Assembly: GCF_018613325.1 (NCBI RefSeq)
Contig: NZ_JAGGQJ010000002.1
Location: forward strand, 62,001 to 126,000
Direction: 5' to 3'
DNA from: Bacillus sp. ISL-34
GTDB lineage: Bacteria; Bacillota; Bacilli; Bacillales; DSM-1321
Length of the DNA stretch: 64,000 nucleotides
The notes under the pieces were generated by a model. That model did no database searches. It was not told the origin of the DNA and was given only the letters and a program-made list of their open reading frames with translations. The translations under genes were made by a program, and so were the position numbers. Positions 16,604 through 24,643 of this stretch are shown piece after piece. How positions within the stretch are numbered: the stretch's first letter is position 1; the number at the start of each line of letters is the position of its first letter.

Positions 16604-17164
16604 ATGACCAGAACCATCGGCCTTATTTGCGGCAGTTTACGGGAAAATTCTTATAATCGAATCATTGCTCAATCATTGACAGATTTGGTTGATTCTTATC
16701 AATTTCGCTGGATCGAAATTAACGATCCTCCGTTGTTTAACGAAGACTTAGAAATAAGTGGCGTTCCCGAAGCAGTATCATCATTTAAATCTGCCATTCA
16801 GGACGTCGACGGTATCATTATCGTAAGTCCAGAGTACAATTCTGGAATACCAGGCGTATTAAAAAATGCATTGGACTGGGCATCAAGACCCCGGGAGTCT
16901 GCCGTTCTTACCAAAAAACCAGTTGGCCTGATCGGAGCCACTCCTGGAGGAATGGGTACTGCATTTGCCCAAATGCAAATCAGGCAAGTACTGGAGGCCA
17001 TGCAAGTTCATGTTCTTCCATTTCAAAAAATGCTGATTTCGCAAGTACATAAAAAGATTGATTCCGATCAAAAAGTGCTTACTGACGATCAAACAAAACG
17101 TTATCTTGAGCGTTATTTACAACAATTCATTCATTGGATCGATCACACTCCAGTTCTAGATTAA
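16604..17164 (+). CDS. NADPH-dependent FMN reductase (azoreductase/chromate-reductase type)
   Basis: 186 residues of a flavodoxin-like fold. The phosphate-binding loop is GSLRENSYNR (residues 10-19), and VSPEYNSGIPGVLKNALDW is the diagnostic flavin-contact block of the NADPH-dependent FMN reductase family. A GATPGGMGT loop follows. Such enzymes reduce FMN, quinones, azo dyes or chromate. GGGAGG lies eight bases before ATG 16604. It lies 130 bases before the operator of the next gene and may belong to the same stress response as the MarR/isochorismatase unit; no copy of that operator was found upstream of this gene. Confidence 0.9.
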   Translation: MTRTIGLICGSLRENSYNRIIAQSLTDLVDSYQFRWIEINDPPLFNEDLEISGVPEAVSSFKSAIQDVDGIIIVSPEYNSGIPGVLKNALDWASRPRESAVLTKKPVGLIGATPGGMGTAFAQMQIRQVLEAMQVHVLPFQKMLISQVHKKIDSDQKVLTDDQTKRYLERYLQQFIHWIDHTPVLD

Positions 17165-17194
17165 TAATCAATGATTCTTAATATATATATATAA

Positions 17195-17223
17195 TTGACA
17201 GGTTATAAGTTTATAGATAAACT
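17195..17223 (+). promoter_or_regulatory. Sigma-A promoter of the isochorismatase-family gene
   Basis: TTGACA (17195-17200), a 17-base spacer, and TAAACT (17218-17223). The -35 is a perfect consensus match and the spacing is optimal; the -10 is weaker. Confidence 0.75.
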
Positions 17224-17257
17224 TATAACAGCAGTCAGTTAAGTTATAAACTGACTG
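17202..17257. promoter_or_regulatory. Two palindromes over the isochorismatase promoter (MarR-type operators)
   Basis: Positions 17202-17229 form a perfect inverted repeat with 13-base arms GTTATAAGTTTAT and ATAAACTTATAAC around a 2-base centre. It covers the spacer and the -10. A second repeat, CAGTCAGTT (17232-17240) with AAACTGACTG (17248-17257), follows directly. The inner core AGTTTAT-N2-ATAAACT is also present before the marR gene at 15176. Confidence 0.75.
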
Positions 17258-17334
17258 GAACCAACGAAGGAGTTGGGGGAATTTCCCTACATATGAACTT
17301 TCTTCGATGCTTTAATAAAAGGAGGACTTTAAAA

Positions 17335-17973
17335 ATGTCTGATCTCTATTCTCGTCTTTCAAAAGATGATGCTGCTGTTCTTTTAGTGGATCATCAAACC
17401 GGTCTTATTTCCGGCCTAGTGCGTGATTATGGTGTTGATGAATTCAAGAACAATGTGATGGCTCTTGCCAACACCGCTAAGTTTTTTGATTTACCAGTCA
17501 TTTTAACGACAAGCTTTGAAAACGGACCAAATGGACCGCTCATGCAAGAATTGGAAGAACTCTTTCCTCATGCACCGAAAATAGCCCGTCCTGGACAAAT
17601 TAACGCATGGGATAATGAAGATTTTGTTAAAGCAATCGAAGAAACAGGAAAAAAACAACTTATCATCGCGGGCGTAGTTACAGATGTCTGCGTTGCTTTC
17701 CCGGCACTTTCCGCTTTGAACGCTGGTTATGAAGTATTTGCTGTCACTGATGCTTCTGGAACTGTCAGCAAACAGGTAGCTGATGCGGCATTATCGCGTA
17801 TGGCCCATGGCGGTGTGCAGCTTATGAACTGGTTTAGCGTAGCGTGCGAATTACAGCGTGATTGGCGCAACGATGTCGAAGGTTTTGGTGCTTTACTTTC
17901 CAGCCAGCTTCCTGGTTATCAAAATATAATCGGAAGCTATAGGGGAGCTCAGCGCGATCTCAGCAAAATATAA
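17335..17973 (+). CDS. Isochorismatase-family hydrolase (YcaC-like)
   Basis: 212 residues. Asp19 (LLVDHQTG), Lys82 and Cys119 (GVVTDVCV) fit the Asp-Lys-Cys triad of the cysteine hydrolase/isochorismatase superfamily. The GHSW-free layout and the RPGQINAWDNEDFVKAI block resemble YcaC-type proteins. ATG 17335 has AGGAGG at normal distance; the frame open from 17293 lacks a ribosome site. The gene has a strong promoter covered by palindromes shared with the MarR gene, so it is probably induced from tight repression. The substrate is unknown. A long terminator follows. Confidence 0.9.
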   Translation: MSDLYSRLSKDDAAVLLVDHQTGLISGLVRDYGVDEFKNNVMALANTAKFFDLPVILTTSFENGPNGPLMQELEELFPHAPKIARPGQINAWDNEDFVKAIEETGKKQLIIAGVVTDVCVAFPALSALNAGYEVFAVTDASGTVSKQVADAALSRMAHGGVQLMNWFSVACELQRDWRNDVEGFGALLSSQLPGYQNIIGSYRGAQRDLSKI

Positions 17974-18019
17974 AGTTAACGCACTGATTGAATAAAGGGG
18001 GGCACATTTGTCCCCTCCC

Positions 18020-18067
18020 AAACTGTAGGCAAACTTGATGAAAATCGAGTTTGCCTACAGTTTTTTT
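18020..18067 (+). terminator. Strong terminator after the isochorismatase-family gene
   Basis: AAACTGTAGGCAAACT and AGTTTGCCTACAGTTT are perfect 16-base arms around a 13-base loop, followed by T residues. Its core CTGYAGGCAAAC recurs in repeats elsewhere in the window (about 18229, 24371 and 51426). Confidence 0.88.
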
Positions 18068-18719
18068 GGGATTAGTACAATTTGTCCACTCCAGGCACTC
18101 GCTTTCCGCGGGCGGTCCGTGAGCCTCCTCGGCGCTCTTTGCTCCTGCGGGGCTCAGCTGGGCACGCTTTTCCCGCAGGAGTCTCGCACACCCGTTCCAA
18201 TCAACTCCAACTTATTTAATAATAAAAACTGCAGGCAAAGGGAATGGTCATCCCGAATCCTGTTACCGAGGTGATTTTAACCAAATTTTTTAAACAAAGC
18301 TTGGTTAATGCTCCATGATTTTTTTATTTTTTATATGGGATGAAATCAAGCTAGAACTTTTTTTGAGGGTTTGTAAAATATGAACATTGATTTCCCCTTC
18401 ATTTTTGATTTGGTAAATGATAAGTTTAGCCCTGTCATCTTATTAAAACGGCTTATCATTCCAAACCCTTCTTCACCCTCGCCCCCTTTCATAGCCCGGT
18501 CTCATGACCTCACTGCGCCTCCAGACTAAATGCCAATATGCCTCAAATCGTACAAAGTATCCTTCTAAATATTGTCTGTATTGAAAATTGCTTACGGTAT
18601 TGTGCACAAATGTTCAAAGAGTATATTATTGTGCAGTACCTATGACAACATTCGGACTTAGAAACGCTACTTTTTTAATAAGAAGTGAGATATCGTAGAA
18701 GCAGGGAGAGGGATTGAGA
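18068..18719. other. Intergenic region upstream of the PTS operon
   Basis: It holds GC-rich repeat copy A (18080-18200), then about 500 bases of unassigned sequence. Close to the PTS regulator, TATTGTGCA occurs at 18598-18606 and again at 18627-18635 (29 bases apart), a possible binding site for the MtlR/BglG-type activator. No RNA antiterminator hairpin was recognised. Confidence 0.45.
18080..18200. repeat. GC-rich dispersed intergenic repeat, copy A
   Basis: Starts TCCACTCCAGGCACTCGC and runs to about CCAATCAACT. It is much richer in GC than its surroundings. It contains a perfect 10-base inverted repeat CTCCTGCGGG (18142-18151) / CCCGCAGGAG (18172-18181). Related copies are at 23640-23725 and 51318-51377. 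I know this type of sequence as a common Bacillaceae extragenic repeat. Confidence 0.75.
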
Positions 18720-20786
18720 ATGTTTTTAGATGAAAGAAGCGCCAATTTACTAAAACTATTACAGCATTCGCCCATTTCGAAAATGAAAGAACTTGAAGCC
18801 CAAACAGGCTTGACAAGAAGGCAAATCCAATATGGTCTGAGCAAAGCGAATGACTGGCTCCAATTTCATGGATATCAACCGATTCAATATAATCGTGAAA
18901 TGGGCTATTCCTTTTCTGAAACGATCAGGGATGAAGAATTGAATGTAAAACTGACAAAACGCAATTATATATTTTCAGAGACAGATAGGGAAAAAGTTTT
19001 TTACCTCATGATCCTGTTAAGCTCAGAGGAATTGTCCGTCCATCATTTCCAGACGATCACCGGGCTTTCACGAAATACGGTGTTGAAGGATTTGAAAAGG
19101 CTTAAAGAGAAAAACGGGGACATATCGCTCAAAATTCAGTATTCCAAACAAGATGGCTACGTGGTGATTGGGGAAAGCCGAATAAAGAGATATATTATTG
19201 AACGTCTCGTGCATGATGTACTGAACAGCCCCAATAGTGAATTGATCATGGAGTGCATATGGGGAAATCATGAAAAGCAAATCGGCGCGATCCGCTTACA
19301 GCTTGAAAGGATCGAACGTAAATTGGGCATAACCTTTACGGATGAGCGCCTTCATGAACTGAGCTATTTATTTTTATGCACAGATCAGCTCATAGGAAAA
19401 GGGGAAGAGTTACAGGCCGACCAGAGCTGGGCTCCGTTTGTTGCGATGGAAGAATACAAAATGGTTAAAGAAATGACGAGAACGAATGCCTTTCGATCGG
19501 TATGGAGCGAAACGGAAAACTTATACGCAACCTTACATTTACTGAGCATGAATCGAACGAAGGACATTTCCCCGCTTAAGGATGATGAAGTCATTCAACA
19601 CCTTTTGCAGGAAATCGTGGAAGAGTTCGAGAGGCTGGCATTTGTTCACCTGAAAGACAAAGAACAGCTATGCCAACAATTATACGTTCATTTCAAACCG
19701 GCATACCATCGCCTGCGGTATGGTCTCCCGCAAATGAACCCGATGACGGGCCGGGTGCAGAAGGTCTATCCTGAACTGCATCATTTGACAAAAAAATCCC
19801 TGTGGGTGTTGGAGAAGGAGATTGGCTGTCCAGTATCAGAAGAGGAAGTGGCATACTTCACGATTTATTTTGGCGGCTGGCTGCGCAGGCAAGGGACGAC
19901 ATTGGATGATCGAAAACGGGCGATTGTCGTATGCCCGAATGGTATTGGCATCAGCAATATCCTCATTTATACATTGAGGGAATTATTTCCGGATATTTTG
20001 TTCCTGGATGTTCTGTCCGTCAGGAATGCGGCTGAATACCCACTGTCGTACGATCTTGTTTTTTCAACAGTGCATATGAGAACAAAAGCGGCATTATTCG
20101 TTGTACCGCCCATTTTGGAAATGCAGGACAAACATACATTGCGCCAGCAGGTCATGCAGGAATTGTATGGCTATACGACGGAAAGTGTGGATGTTGCAGC
20201 TTTATTAAAAATCATATCCAAGTATGCAACCATCCATGAACAGGATCAGCTTGAAAAGGCTTTGAAGTCGAATATGTATACCCATACACCAAAAATAACC
20301 CAATTTTCATTAAAGGAGGCAGAGAAGCCTGTGTTAGAAGAACTGCTGAATATGCAAACAATCCAATTAAAGCAGCATGTTTCCGATTGGAAAGAAGGCA
20401 TTCAAGTCGCCGCCAAGCCTCTCGTGGACTTAGGAACCGTCGAAGAACGATATGTGGATGCCATGATCGAGGCAATAGAAACGAACGGACCATATGTAGT
20501 GATAACGCCCGGAGTGGCGATTCCCCATGCACGTCCGGAGCAAGGGGTCAGGTCTTTATCCATGAGCTTGCTGAAATTGGATGTAGCCGTTGACTTTGCG
20601 CCGGATAAACCGGTTCGCCTGATCATCATTTTGGCGGCCGTGGATAACGATTCGCATCTGCGGGCATTGATCCAGCTCACTCAATTATTGAATGAACCAG
20701 CCAATATAGAAGAAATCTTACGCACTTCAGATAAATCGGTCCTTATGGAGTACGTTCATAAATATTCGAAGGAGGAAACGGAATGA
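18720..20786 (+). CDS. BglG/MtlR-type PTS-regulated transcriptional activator
   Basis: 688 residues. N-terminal HTH domains (MKELEAQTGLTRRQIQYGLSKANDWL; then a second, LSVHHFQTITGLSRNTVLKDLKRLKEK), two PRD domains (about 170-390), a GatB-like IIB domain with Cys405 (IVVCPNGIGISNIL), and a C-terminal IIA domain of the mannitol/fructose class with the phospho-His603 in GVAIPHARPEQG. This is the MtlR/LicR architecture: a DNA-binding activator switched by PTS phosphorylation. ATG 18720 has GGGAGAGGGA at good distance; TTG 18714 does not. The stop overlaps the first IIB gene (ATGA), so it heads the operon. Confidence 0.92.
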   Translation: MFLDERSANLLKLLQHSPISKMKELEAQTGLTRRQIQYGLSKANDWLQFHGYQPIQYNREMGYSFSETIRDEELNVKLTKRNYIFSETDREKVFYLMILLSSEELSVHHFQTITGLSRNTVLKDLKRLKEKNGDISLKIQYSKQDGYVVIGESRIKRYIIERLVHDVLNSPNSELIMECIWGNHEKQIGAIRLQLERIERKLGITFTDERLHELSYLFLCTDQLIGKGEELQADQSWAPFVAMEEYKMVKEMTRTNAFRSVWSETENLYATLHLLSMNRTKDISPLKDDEVIQHLLQEIVEEFERLAFVHLKDKEQLCQQLYVHFKPAYHRLRYGLPQMNPMTGRVQKVYPELHHLTKKSLWVLEKEIGCPVSEEEVAYFTIYFGGWLRRQGTTLDDRKRAIVVCPNGIGISNILIYTLRELFPDILFLDVLSVRNAAEYPLSYDLVFSTVHMRTKAALFVVPPILEMQDKHTLRQQVMQELYGYTTESVDVAALLKIISKYATIHEQDQLEKALKSNMYTHTPKITQFSLKEAEKPVLEELLNMQTIQLKQHVSDWKEGIQVAAKPLVDLGTVEERYVDAMIEAIETNGPYVVITPGVAIPHARPEQGVRSLSMSLLKLDVAVDFAPDKPVRLIIILAAVDNDSHLRALIQLTQLLNEPANIEEILRTSDKSVLMEYVHKYSKEETE

Positions 20787-21049
20787 AAATCATGGTAGTA
20801 TGCGGGAACGGATTGGGAAGCAGCTTCATCATGGAGATGAATGTGAAGAAAGCATTGACGGAAATGGGGAAGACGGCCGAGGTGGATCATACGGATCTGG
20901 CATCCGCAAAAACGGTTCAGGCGGATATTTTCCTGGGAGCGGCGGATATTGTCGGTCAGCTGGATGATGGAACCCGGACGATCGTCACACTGGAGAACAT
21001 GATGAGCATCCCTGAAATCAAATCTAAATTGGAAATGCATGTAGGATAA
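20783..21049 (+). CDS. PTS sugar transporter subunit IIB (UlaB/SgaB type), copy 1
   Basis: 88 residues of the lactose/ascorbate IIB family. The phosphorylated Cys7 is in MVVCGNGLGSSFIMEMNVKK. It accepts phosphate from a IIA protein and passes it to the sugar held by the IIC subunit. The start overlaps the regulator stop by four bases with GGAGGAAACGG upstream. It is nearly identical over its first 80 residues to the next gene; the C-terminal ends differ (SKLEMHVG here). No separate IIA gene is seen in the operon; the IIA domain of the regulator or another locus must supply phosphate. Confidence 0.93.
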   Translation: MKIMVVCGNGLGSSFIMEMNVKKALTEMGKTAEVDHTDLASAKTVQADIFLGAADIVGQLDDGTRTIVTLENMMSIPEIKSKLEMHVG

Positions 21050-21065
21050 AAAAGGAGAGAGTGAT

Positions 21066-21332
21066 ATGAAGAAAATCATGGTAGTATGCGGGAACGGATT
21101 GGGAAGCAGCTTCATCATGGAGATGAATGTGAAGAAAGCGTTGACGGAAATGGGGAAGACGGCCGAGGTGGATCATACGGATCTGGCGTCCGCAAAAACG
21201 GTTCAGGCGGATATTTTTCTGGGAGCGGCGGATATTGTCGGTCAGCTGGAAGATGGAACCCGGACGATCGTCACACTGGAAAACATGATGAGCATTCCTG
21301 AAATAACATCGAAATTGGCTTCACATCTATAA
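21066..21332 (+). CDS. PTS sugar transporter subunit IIB, tandem duplicate copy 2
   Basis: 88 residues. It differs from copy 1 by one added Lys at the start (Cys8), one Asp-to-Glu change near residue 62 and a different last segment (ITSKLASHL). DNA identity over about 240 bases is broken by only a handful of mostly synonymous changes, so the duplication is recent or kept uniform by gene conversion. AAAGGAGAG precedes the ATG. Both copies keep the active Cys and appear functional. Confidence 0.93.
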   Translation: MKKIMVVCGNGLGSSFIMEMNVKKALTEMGKTAEVDHTDLASAKTVQADIFLGAADIVGQLEDGTRTIVTLENMMSIPEITSKLASHL

Positions 21333-21363
21333 GAAGAAAAGATAAAGAAGTGGGGGAGAGGCA

Positions 21364-22632
21364 ATGCTGGAACTTATCATGAATGACATCTTGGGTACAC
21401 CTTCCATACTTGTGGGGCTGTTTGCCCTCATTGGACTGCTGTTACAGCGGAAAGCAGTAGCGGATGTTGTATCTGGAACGCTTAAAACAGTCATGGGCTT
21501 CATTATTATTGGAGCGGGAGCGGCAGTGCTCATTGGCGCCCTTGATATATTCAGTAAAATGTTCGATCATGCATTCAATGTACAAGGCGTCATACCGAAT
21601 AACGAAGCCATTGTCGCAGCCGCCCAAAGTGATTTTGGGACTTCGACTGCACTTATCATGGTTTTTGGTATGGTTGTCAATGTTTTGCTAGCTCGTTTCA
21701 CGCCATTTAAATATATATTCTTAACGGGACACCATACCTTATTCATGGCTTGTTTACTTGCAGTCACCCTATCGGTCGGCGGGCTTAACGGTTTTCCGCT
21801 TATCTTGGTCGGTTCCATTTTATTAGGAGTATGCATGGTGATGTTCCCAGCCCTCCTTCAGCCATACGTACGGAAAATTACCGGAAGTGATGATTTTGCC
21901 ATCGGCCATTTCGGAACAATCGGATATTTTGTATCCGCGACTGTTGGAAAATGGTTTGGAAATAAGGAAAAAACGACGGAGCAAATCAAGGTTCCTAAAT
22001 CTTTAGGATTCCTGAGGGACACATCAGTCGCTGTATCGCTTACGATGACGATTTTCTTCGTGATCGTCGCATTGTTTGCCGGACAGAACTATATCGAAAC
22101 GGAATTATCCGGCGGTTCGAACTTCATCGTATTTTCTTTCATCCAGGCGATAACATTTGCCGCAGGAGTCTACATCATCCTTGCAGGGGTACGGATGTTA
22201 ATTGCTGAAATCGTTCCTGCATTCAAAGGGATTGCCGATAAAGTGGCGCCGAATACAAAACCTGCATTGGACTGTCCGACCATCTTTCCATTCGCTCCAA
22301 ATGCAGTGATCATCGGGTTCCTATTCAGTTTCCTGGCTGGACTATTATCGATGTTCCTCCTTCCGGTACTAGGATTGAAAGTTATCGTTCCGGGACTCGT
22401 ACCGCATTTCTTCACCGGAGCTGCAGCAGGTGTATTTGGAAATGCCACAGGTGGCAGACGCGGAGCGATGCTCGGGTCCTTTGCCAACGGACTCATCATT
22501 AGTTTCCTGCCGGCGATACTCCTGGTCTTCTTGGGGAATGTAGGGTTTGAAGGTACCACATTTGGTGATTCGGACTTCGGTGTGGTCGGTCTCTTGATCC
22601 TAAGCGTCATGAAACTTTTAGGATTATCCTAA
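21364..22632 (+). CDS. PTS ascorbate-type subunit IIC (UlaA/SgaT family)
   Basis: 422 residues and about ten to eleven hydrophobic segments. UlaA-type blocks are GLFALIGLLLQRKAVADVVSGTLKTVMGF at the start, LLARFTPFKYIFLTGHHTLFMACLL, DDFAIGHFGTIGYF and ALDCPTIFPFAPNAVIIGFLFS. It is the membrane channel that takes up L-ascorbate or a related sugar acid/pentitol with phosphorylation by IIB. GGGGGAG lies eight bases before the ATG. Substrate assignment stays at family level; no ascorbate-degradation genes accompany it. Confidence 0.9.
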   Translation: MLELIMNDILGTPSILVGLFALIGLLLQRKAVADVVSGTLKTVMGFIIIGAGAAVLIGALDIFSKMFDHAFNVQGVIPNNEAIVAAAQSDFGTSTALIMVFGMVVNVLLARFTPFKYIFLTGHHTLFMACLLAVTLSVGGLNGFPLILVGSILLGVCMVMFPALLQPYVRKITGSDDFAIGHFGTIGYFVSATVGKWFGNKEKTTEQIKVPKSLGFLRDTSVAVSLTMTIFFVIVALFAGQNYIETELSGGSNFIVFSFIQAITFAAGVYIILAGVRMLIAEIVPAFKGIADKVAPNTKPALDCPTIFPFAPNAVIIGFLFSFLAGLLSMFLLPVLGLKVIVPGLVPHFFTGAAAGVFGNATGGRRGAMLGSFANGLIISFLPAILLVFLGNVGFEGTTFGDSDFGVVGLLILSVMKLLGLS

Positions 22633-22664
22633 ACTGTTATACTAATAAGGTAACAAAATAAATG

Positions 22665-22712
22665 AATGAAACCAGCAGCCTAAGATCTTATAGATAATGG
22701 GCTGTTGGCATT
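22665..22712 (+). other. Hairpin between the IIC gene and the phosphatase gene
   Basis: ATGAAACCAGCAGCC and GGCTGTTGGCATTTCAT pair with one G-U and one bulge around an 18-base loop. There is no T run, so it may be an mRNA stability or processing element that separates expression of the PTS genes from the phosphatase gene. Confidence 0.45.
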
Positions 22713-22744
22713 TCATCATCATTCGGATATTTGAGGTGATTTGC

Positions 22745-23590
22745 ATGACCAACAAGGCAATTGTGCTCGATTTGGATGGCACGACATTGAACGAAAGAAA
22801 TACTGTGAATGAGACGCTGGAACAATACATAGGCGAACTTAGAAAAAGCGGTAAACTGATTTTCATTGCAACAGGAAGAACACTGGAAGAAGTGAGGGAC
22901 GTTTTGCCGTCCGGCATGGAAGCCGATGGAATGGTGACAGCCAATGGAATGTCCGTATTCATCGGAAAGGAACAGATTGTCGAACACGCCCTGTCGACGG
23001 AACTTGTGGAAGAATTGGTCGCCAAAGCAGGGGCGGAAGAGATTTATTACGAAGTTCACCCGAACGATGGAACAAGGATGGCATTACTTAAGGATAAAGA
23101 CTATATGGTTAAACAAGGTTTGGTAGCAAAGCCTGAGACAGTCGATGAAAATGAATGGTTATCAAGGCAAGATGCAGTGGAAGACAAAATAAGATGGTCA
23201 GAACAACTGGATATAAGCAGCGTCGCCAAAATCTACTTTTTCAGCAATGAAATGAATACGATTCGAAAATGGAAAGCGGAGTTGGGTAAAATCAAGCAGT
23301 ACAATGCCTTTACTACAGCTTCCTCCACCCATCATAATGTAGAAGTGACAGTGGAAGGCATCACAAAAGCAACAGGCGTTCAACTGCTGCTGAAACATTT
23401 CAAGCTAGCACCGGAAAATATTCTGGCAGTAGGTGATGGCGAAAATGACCTCCCGCTATTCAAACTGGCCGGGCATTGCGTCGCCATGAAAAACGCCACT
23501 GACCTGGTCAAAGAACAAGCCGATGAAGTGACGGAGTATTCATATCGGGAAGATGGACTGTATCGCTTTTTGAAGGAAAAGTTTCACTAA
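22745..23590 (+). CDS. Cof-type HAD-superfamily sugar phosphatase
   Basis: 281 residues. HAD motif I is LDLDGTTLNE (Asp9/Asp11), motif II is FIATGRT, and motif IV is AVGDGENDLPLFKLAG, with a Cof-type cap domain between them. The enzyme probably dephosphorylates a sugar phosphate. ATG 22745 follows GAGGTGA; the upstream frame from 22697 is not supported. It lies 112 bases after the PTS IIC gene in the same direction and may remove phosphate from an imported sugar to avoid sugar-phosphate stress (inference). Confidence 0.9.
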   Translation: MTNKAIVLDLDGTTLNERNTVNETLEQYIGELRKSGKLIFIATGRTLEEVRDVLPSGMEADGMVTANGMSVFIGKEQIVEHALSTELVEELVAKAGAEEIYYEVHPNDGTRMALLKDKDYMVKQGLVAKPETVDENEWLSRQDAVEDKIRWSEQLDISSVAKIYFFSNEMNTIRKWKAELGKIKQYNAFTTASSTHHNVEVTVEGITKATGVQLLLKHFKLAPENILAVGDGENDLPLFKLAGHCVAMKNATDLVKEQADEVTEYSYREDGLYRFLKEKFH

Positions 23591-23639
23591 ATAACCTGGA
23601 AGGCAAAAAGATCCAATCTTGTTTGTGAGATTTGAACGT

Positions 23640-23725
23640 AGGGCACTCGCTTTCCCCTGGCGGTCCGGGAGTCTCCCCAGCGCTCTTTGCGCCTGTGGTG
23701 TCTCCCTTGGACACGCTTTGTAGGA
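23640..23725. repeat. GC-rich dispersed intergenic repeat, copy B (degenerate)
   Basis: GGCACTCGCTTTCCCCTGGC to GGACACGCTTTGTAGG matches copy A (CACTCGCTTTCC, GGCGGTCC, AGCGCTCTTTGC, ACACGCTTT) with several changes. It lies between the phosphatase gene and a convergent gene. Confidence 0.65.
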
Positions 23726-23783
23726 TAATCGAGGTCCATAAATGGTAAATAAATAGACAGCATTTCTGCTGTCCAATTAATAT

Positions 23784-24203
23784 CTACCTAATCTGAACAA
23801 TATCGTTATAAATTTCATCATCGTGTTCCCAAACTACGGACACAACTGTGCCTTTTAATGGCTTGGGGCCTAAATAAAAATCATCTGAAAAAGGATGCAG
23901 AACAGTAATTTTGCCATCTTCCGCCCTTCCTTCATCAAAACTATTGATACTTGTTTTAACTCTATCATTTTCTTCAACTACAATGGCTTTTACAGTTACA
24001 TTATCGTTATTTCTTTGATTTAAATGACCTTCCCATCCATATGGTTCACTGGAATCTATATTTTTCGAATAAGTTACCTTCCACATTCCATTTTCTGAAG
24101 TTCCTGATATTACTATACTTGAGTAATACCAATAAACGCAGATTACAATGAGAGCTAACGGTACTATAACTTTCAAATATTTATTTCTAATCATATAACC
24201 CAC
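23784..24203 (-). CDS. Membrane-anchored protein of unknown function
   Basis: 139 residues if started at GTG 24203, which has GGGAGG nine bases upstream; the frame continues to 24230 without support. One N-terminal membrane helix (YLKVIVPLALIVICVYWYYSS) is followed by an extracytoplasmic domain rich in Trp, Glu and Asp (GMWKVTYSKNIDSSEPYGWEGHL, KGTVVSVVWEHDDEIYNDIVQ). No family is recognised. Monocistronic on the minus strand. Confidence 0.65.
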   Translation of the reverse strand: MGYMIRNKYLKVIVPLALIVICVYWYYSSIVISGTSENGMWKVTYSKNIDSSEPYGWEGHLNQRNNDNVTVKAIVVEENDRVKTSINSFDEGRAEDGKITVLHPFSDDFYLGPKPLKGTVVSVVWEHDDEIYNDIVQIR

Positions 24204-24230
24204 TAAACGTTTCCTCCCAATACTTATCAA

Positions 24231-24643
24231 TTACTTTTAGTTTCATCTACATTTTACCATAATGCGGAAAAAATGAGGTTTATTATACAACTCATTTTGC
24301 TTATTTGTTTATTCAGATGAACCCTCAATGGATTTCTGAAATCAGCTGGAAGGTTTTTTTAAAAATTGCAGGCAGGCTCAATGTATACAGTCTGGAGCCC
24401 ATCTTTAAAGATCGGCTCTTTTTTCTATAGGATAAGATAAGCAACAAACGCTGTTTCATTCCTCATATCTTGCGAAAAGTGCAAGCTGACGCAATCCAAA
24501 ACCCAAAACAGTTCCATTACTGGAAGTAAAATTTTAAATATTATGATATATTAAAGGGAAATCATAATGTTTATATTGATATAAATACGTTATTTTAGTT
24601 TCCTAGGATAACAATTTCCAGACGTAGAAAGGATTAATGAAGT
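24231..24643. other. Intergenic region upstream of the lacI-type gene, with repeat and orphan terminator
   Basis: At 24336-24395 lies a repeat related to 51379-51460 (GATTTCTGAAATCA, CTGGAAGGTTTTTTT, TGCAGGCAGGCT, GTATACAGTCTGGAG). It ends in a perfect hairpin GAGCC-ATCTTTAAAGAT-GGCTC plus six T (about 24395-24425). No gene on the plus strand leads into this terminator. Before the lacI-type gene, AAATACGTTATTTT (24584-24597) resembles half of the palindrome found at 25832 and may be an autoregulatory site. Confidence 0.5.

Noticed and set aside
16392..16607. Plus-strand ORF before the FMN reductase gene
   Set aside because: No ribosome site or family, and it lies in the divergent promoter region of ltrA.
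18035..18274. Plus-strand ORF across the GC-rich repeat
   Set aside because: It arises from the repeat itself and starts inside a terminator.
22170..22610. Minus-strand ORF opposite the PTS IIC gene
   Set aside because: Shadow frame with Pro/Asn/Thr-rich composition typical of antisense translations of membrane proteins.
24609..24622. E. coli lac-operator-like GGATAACAATTTCC before the lacI-type gene
   Set aside because: Short chance similarity; the perfect palindromes at 25832 and 26686 are far better operator candidates.
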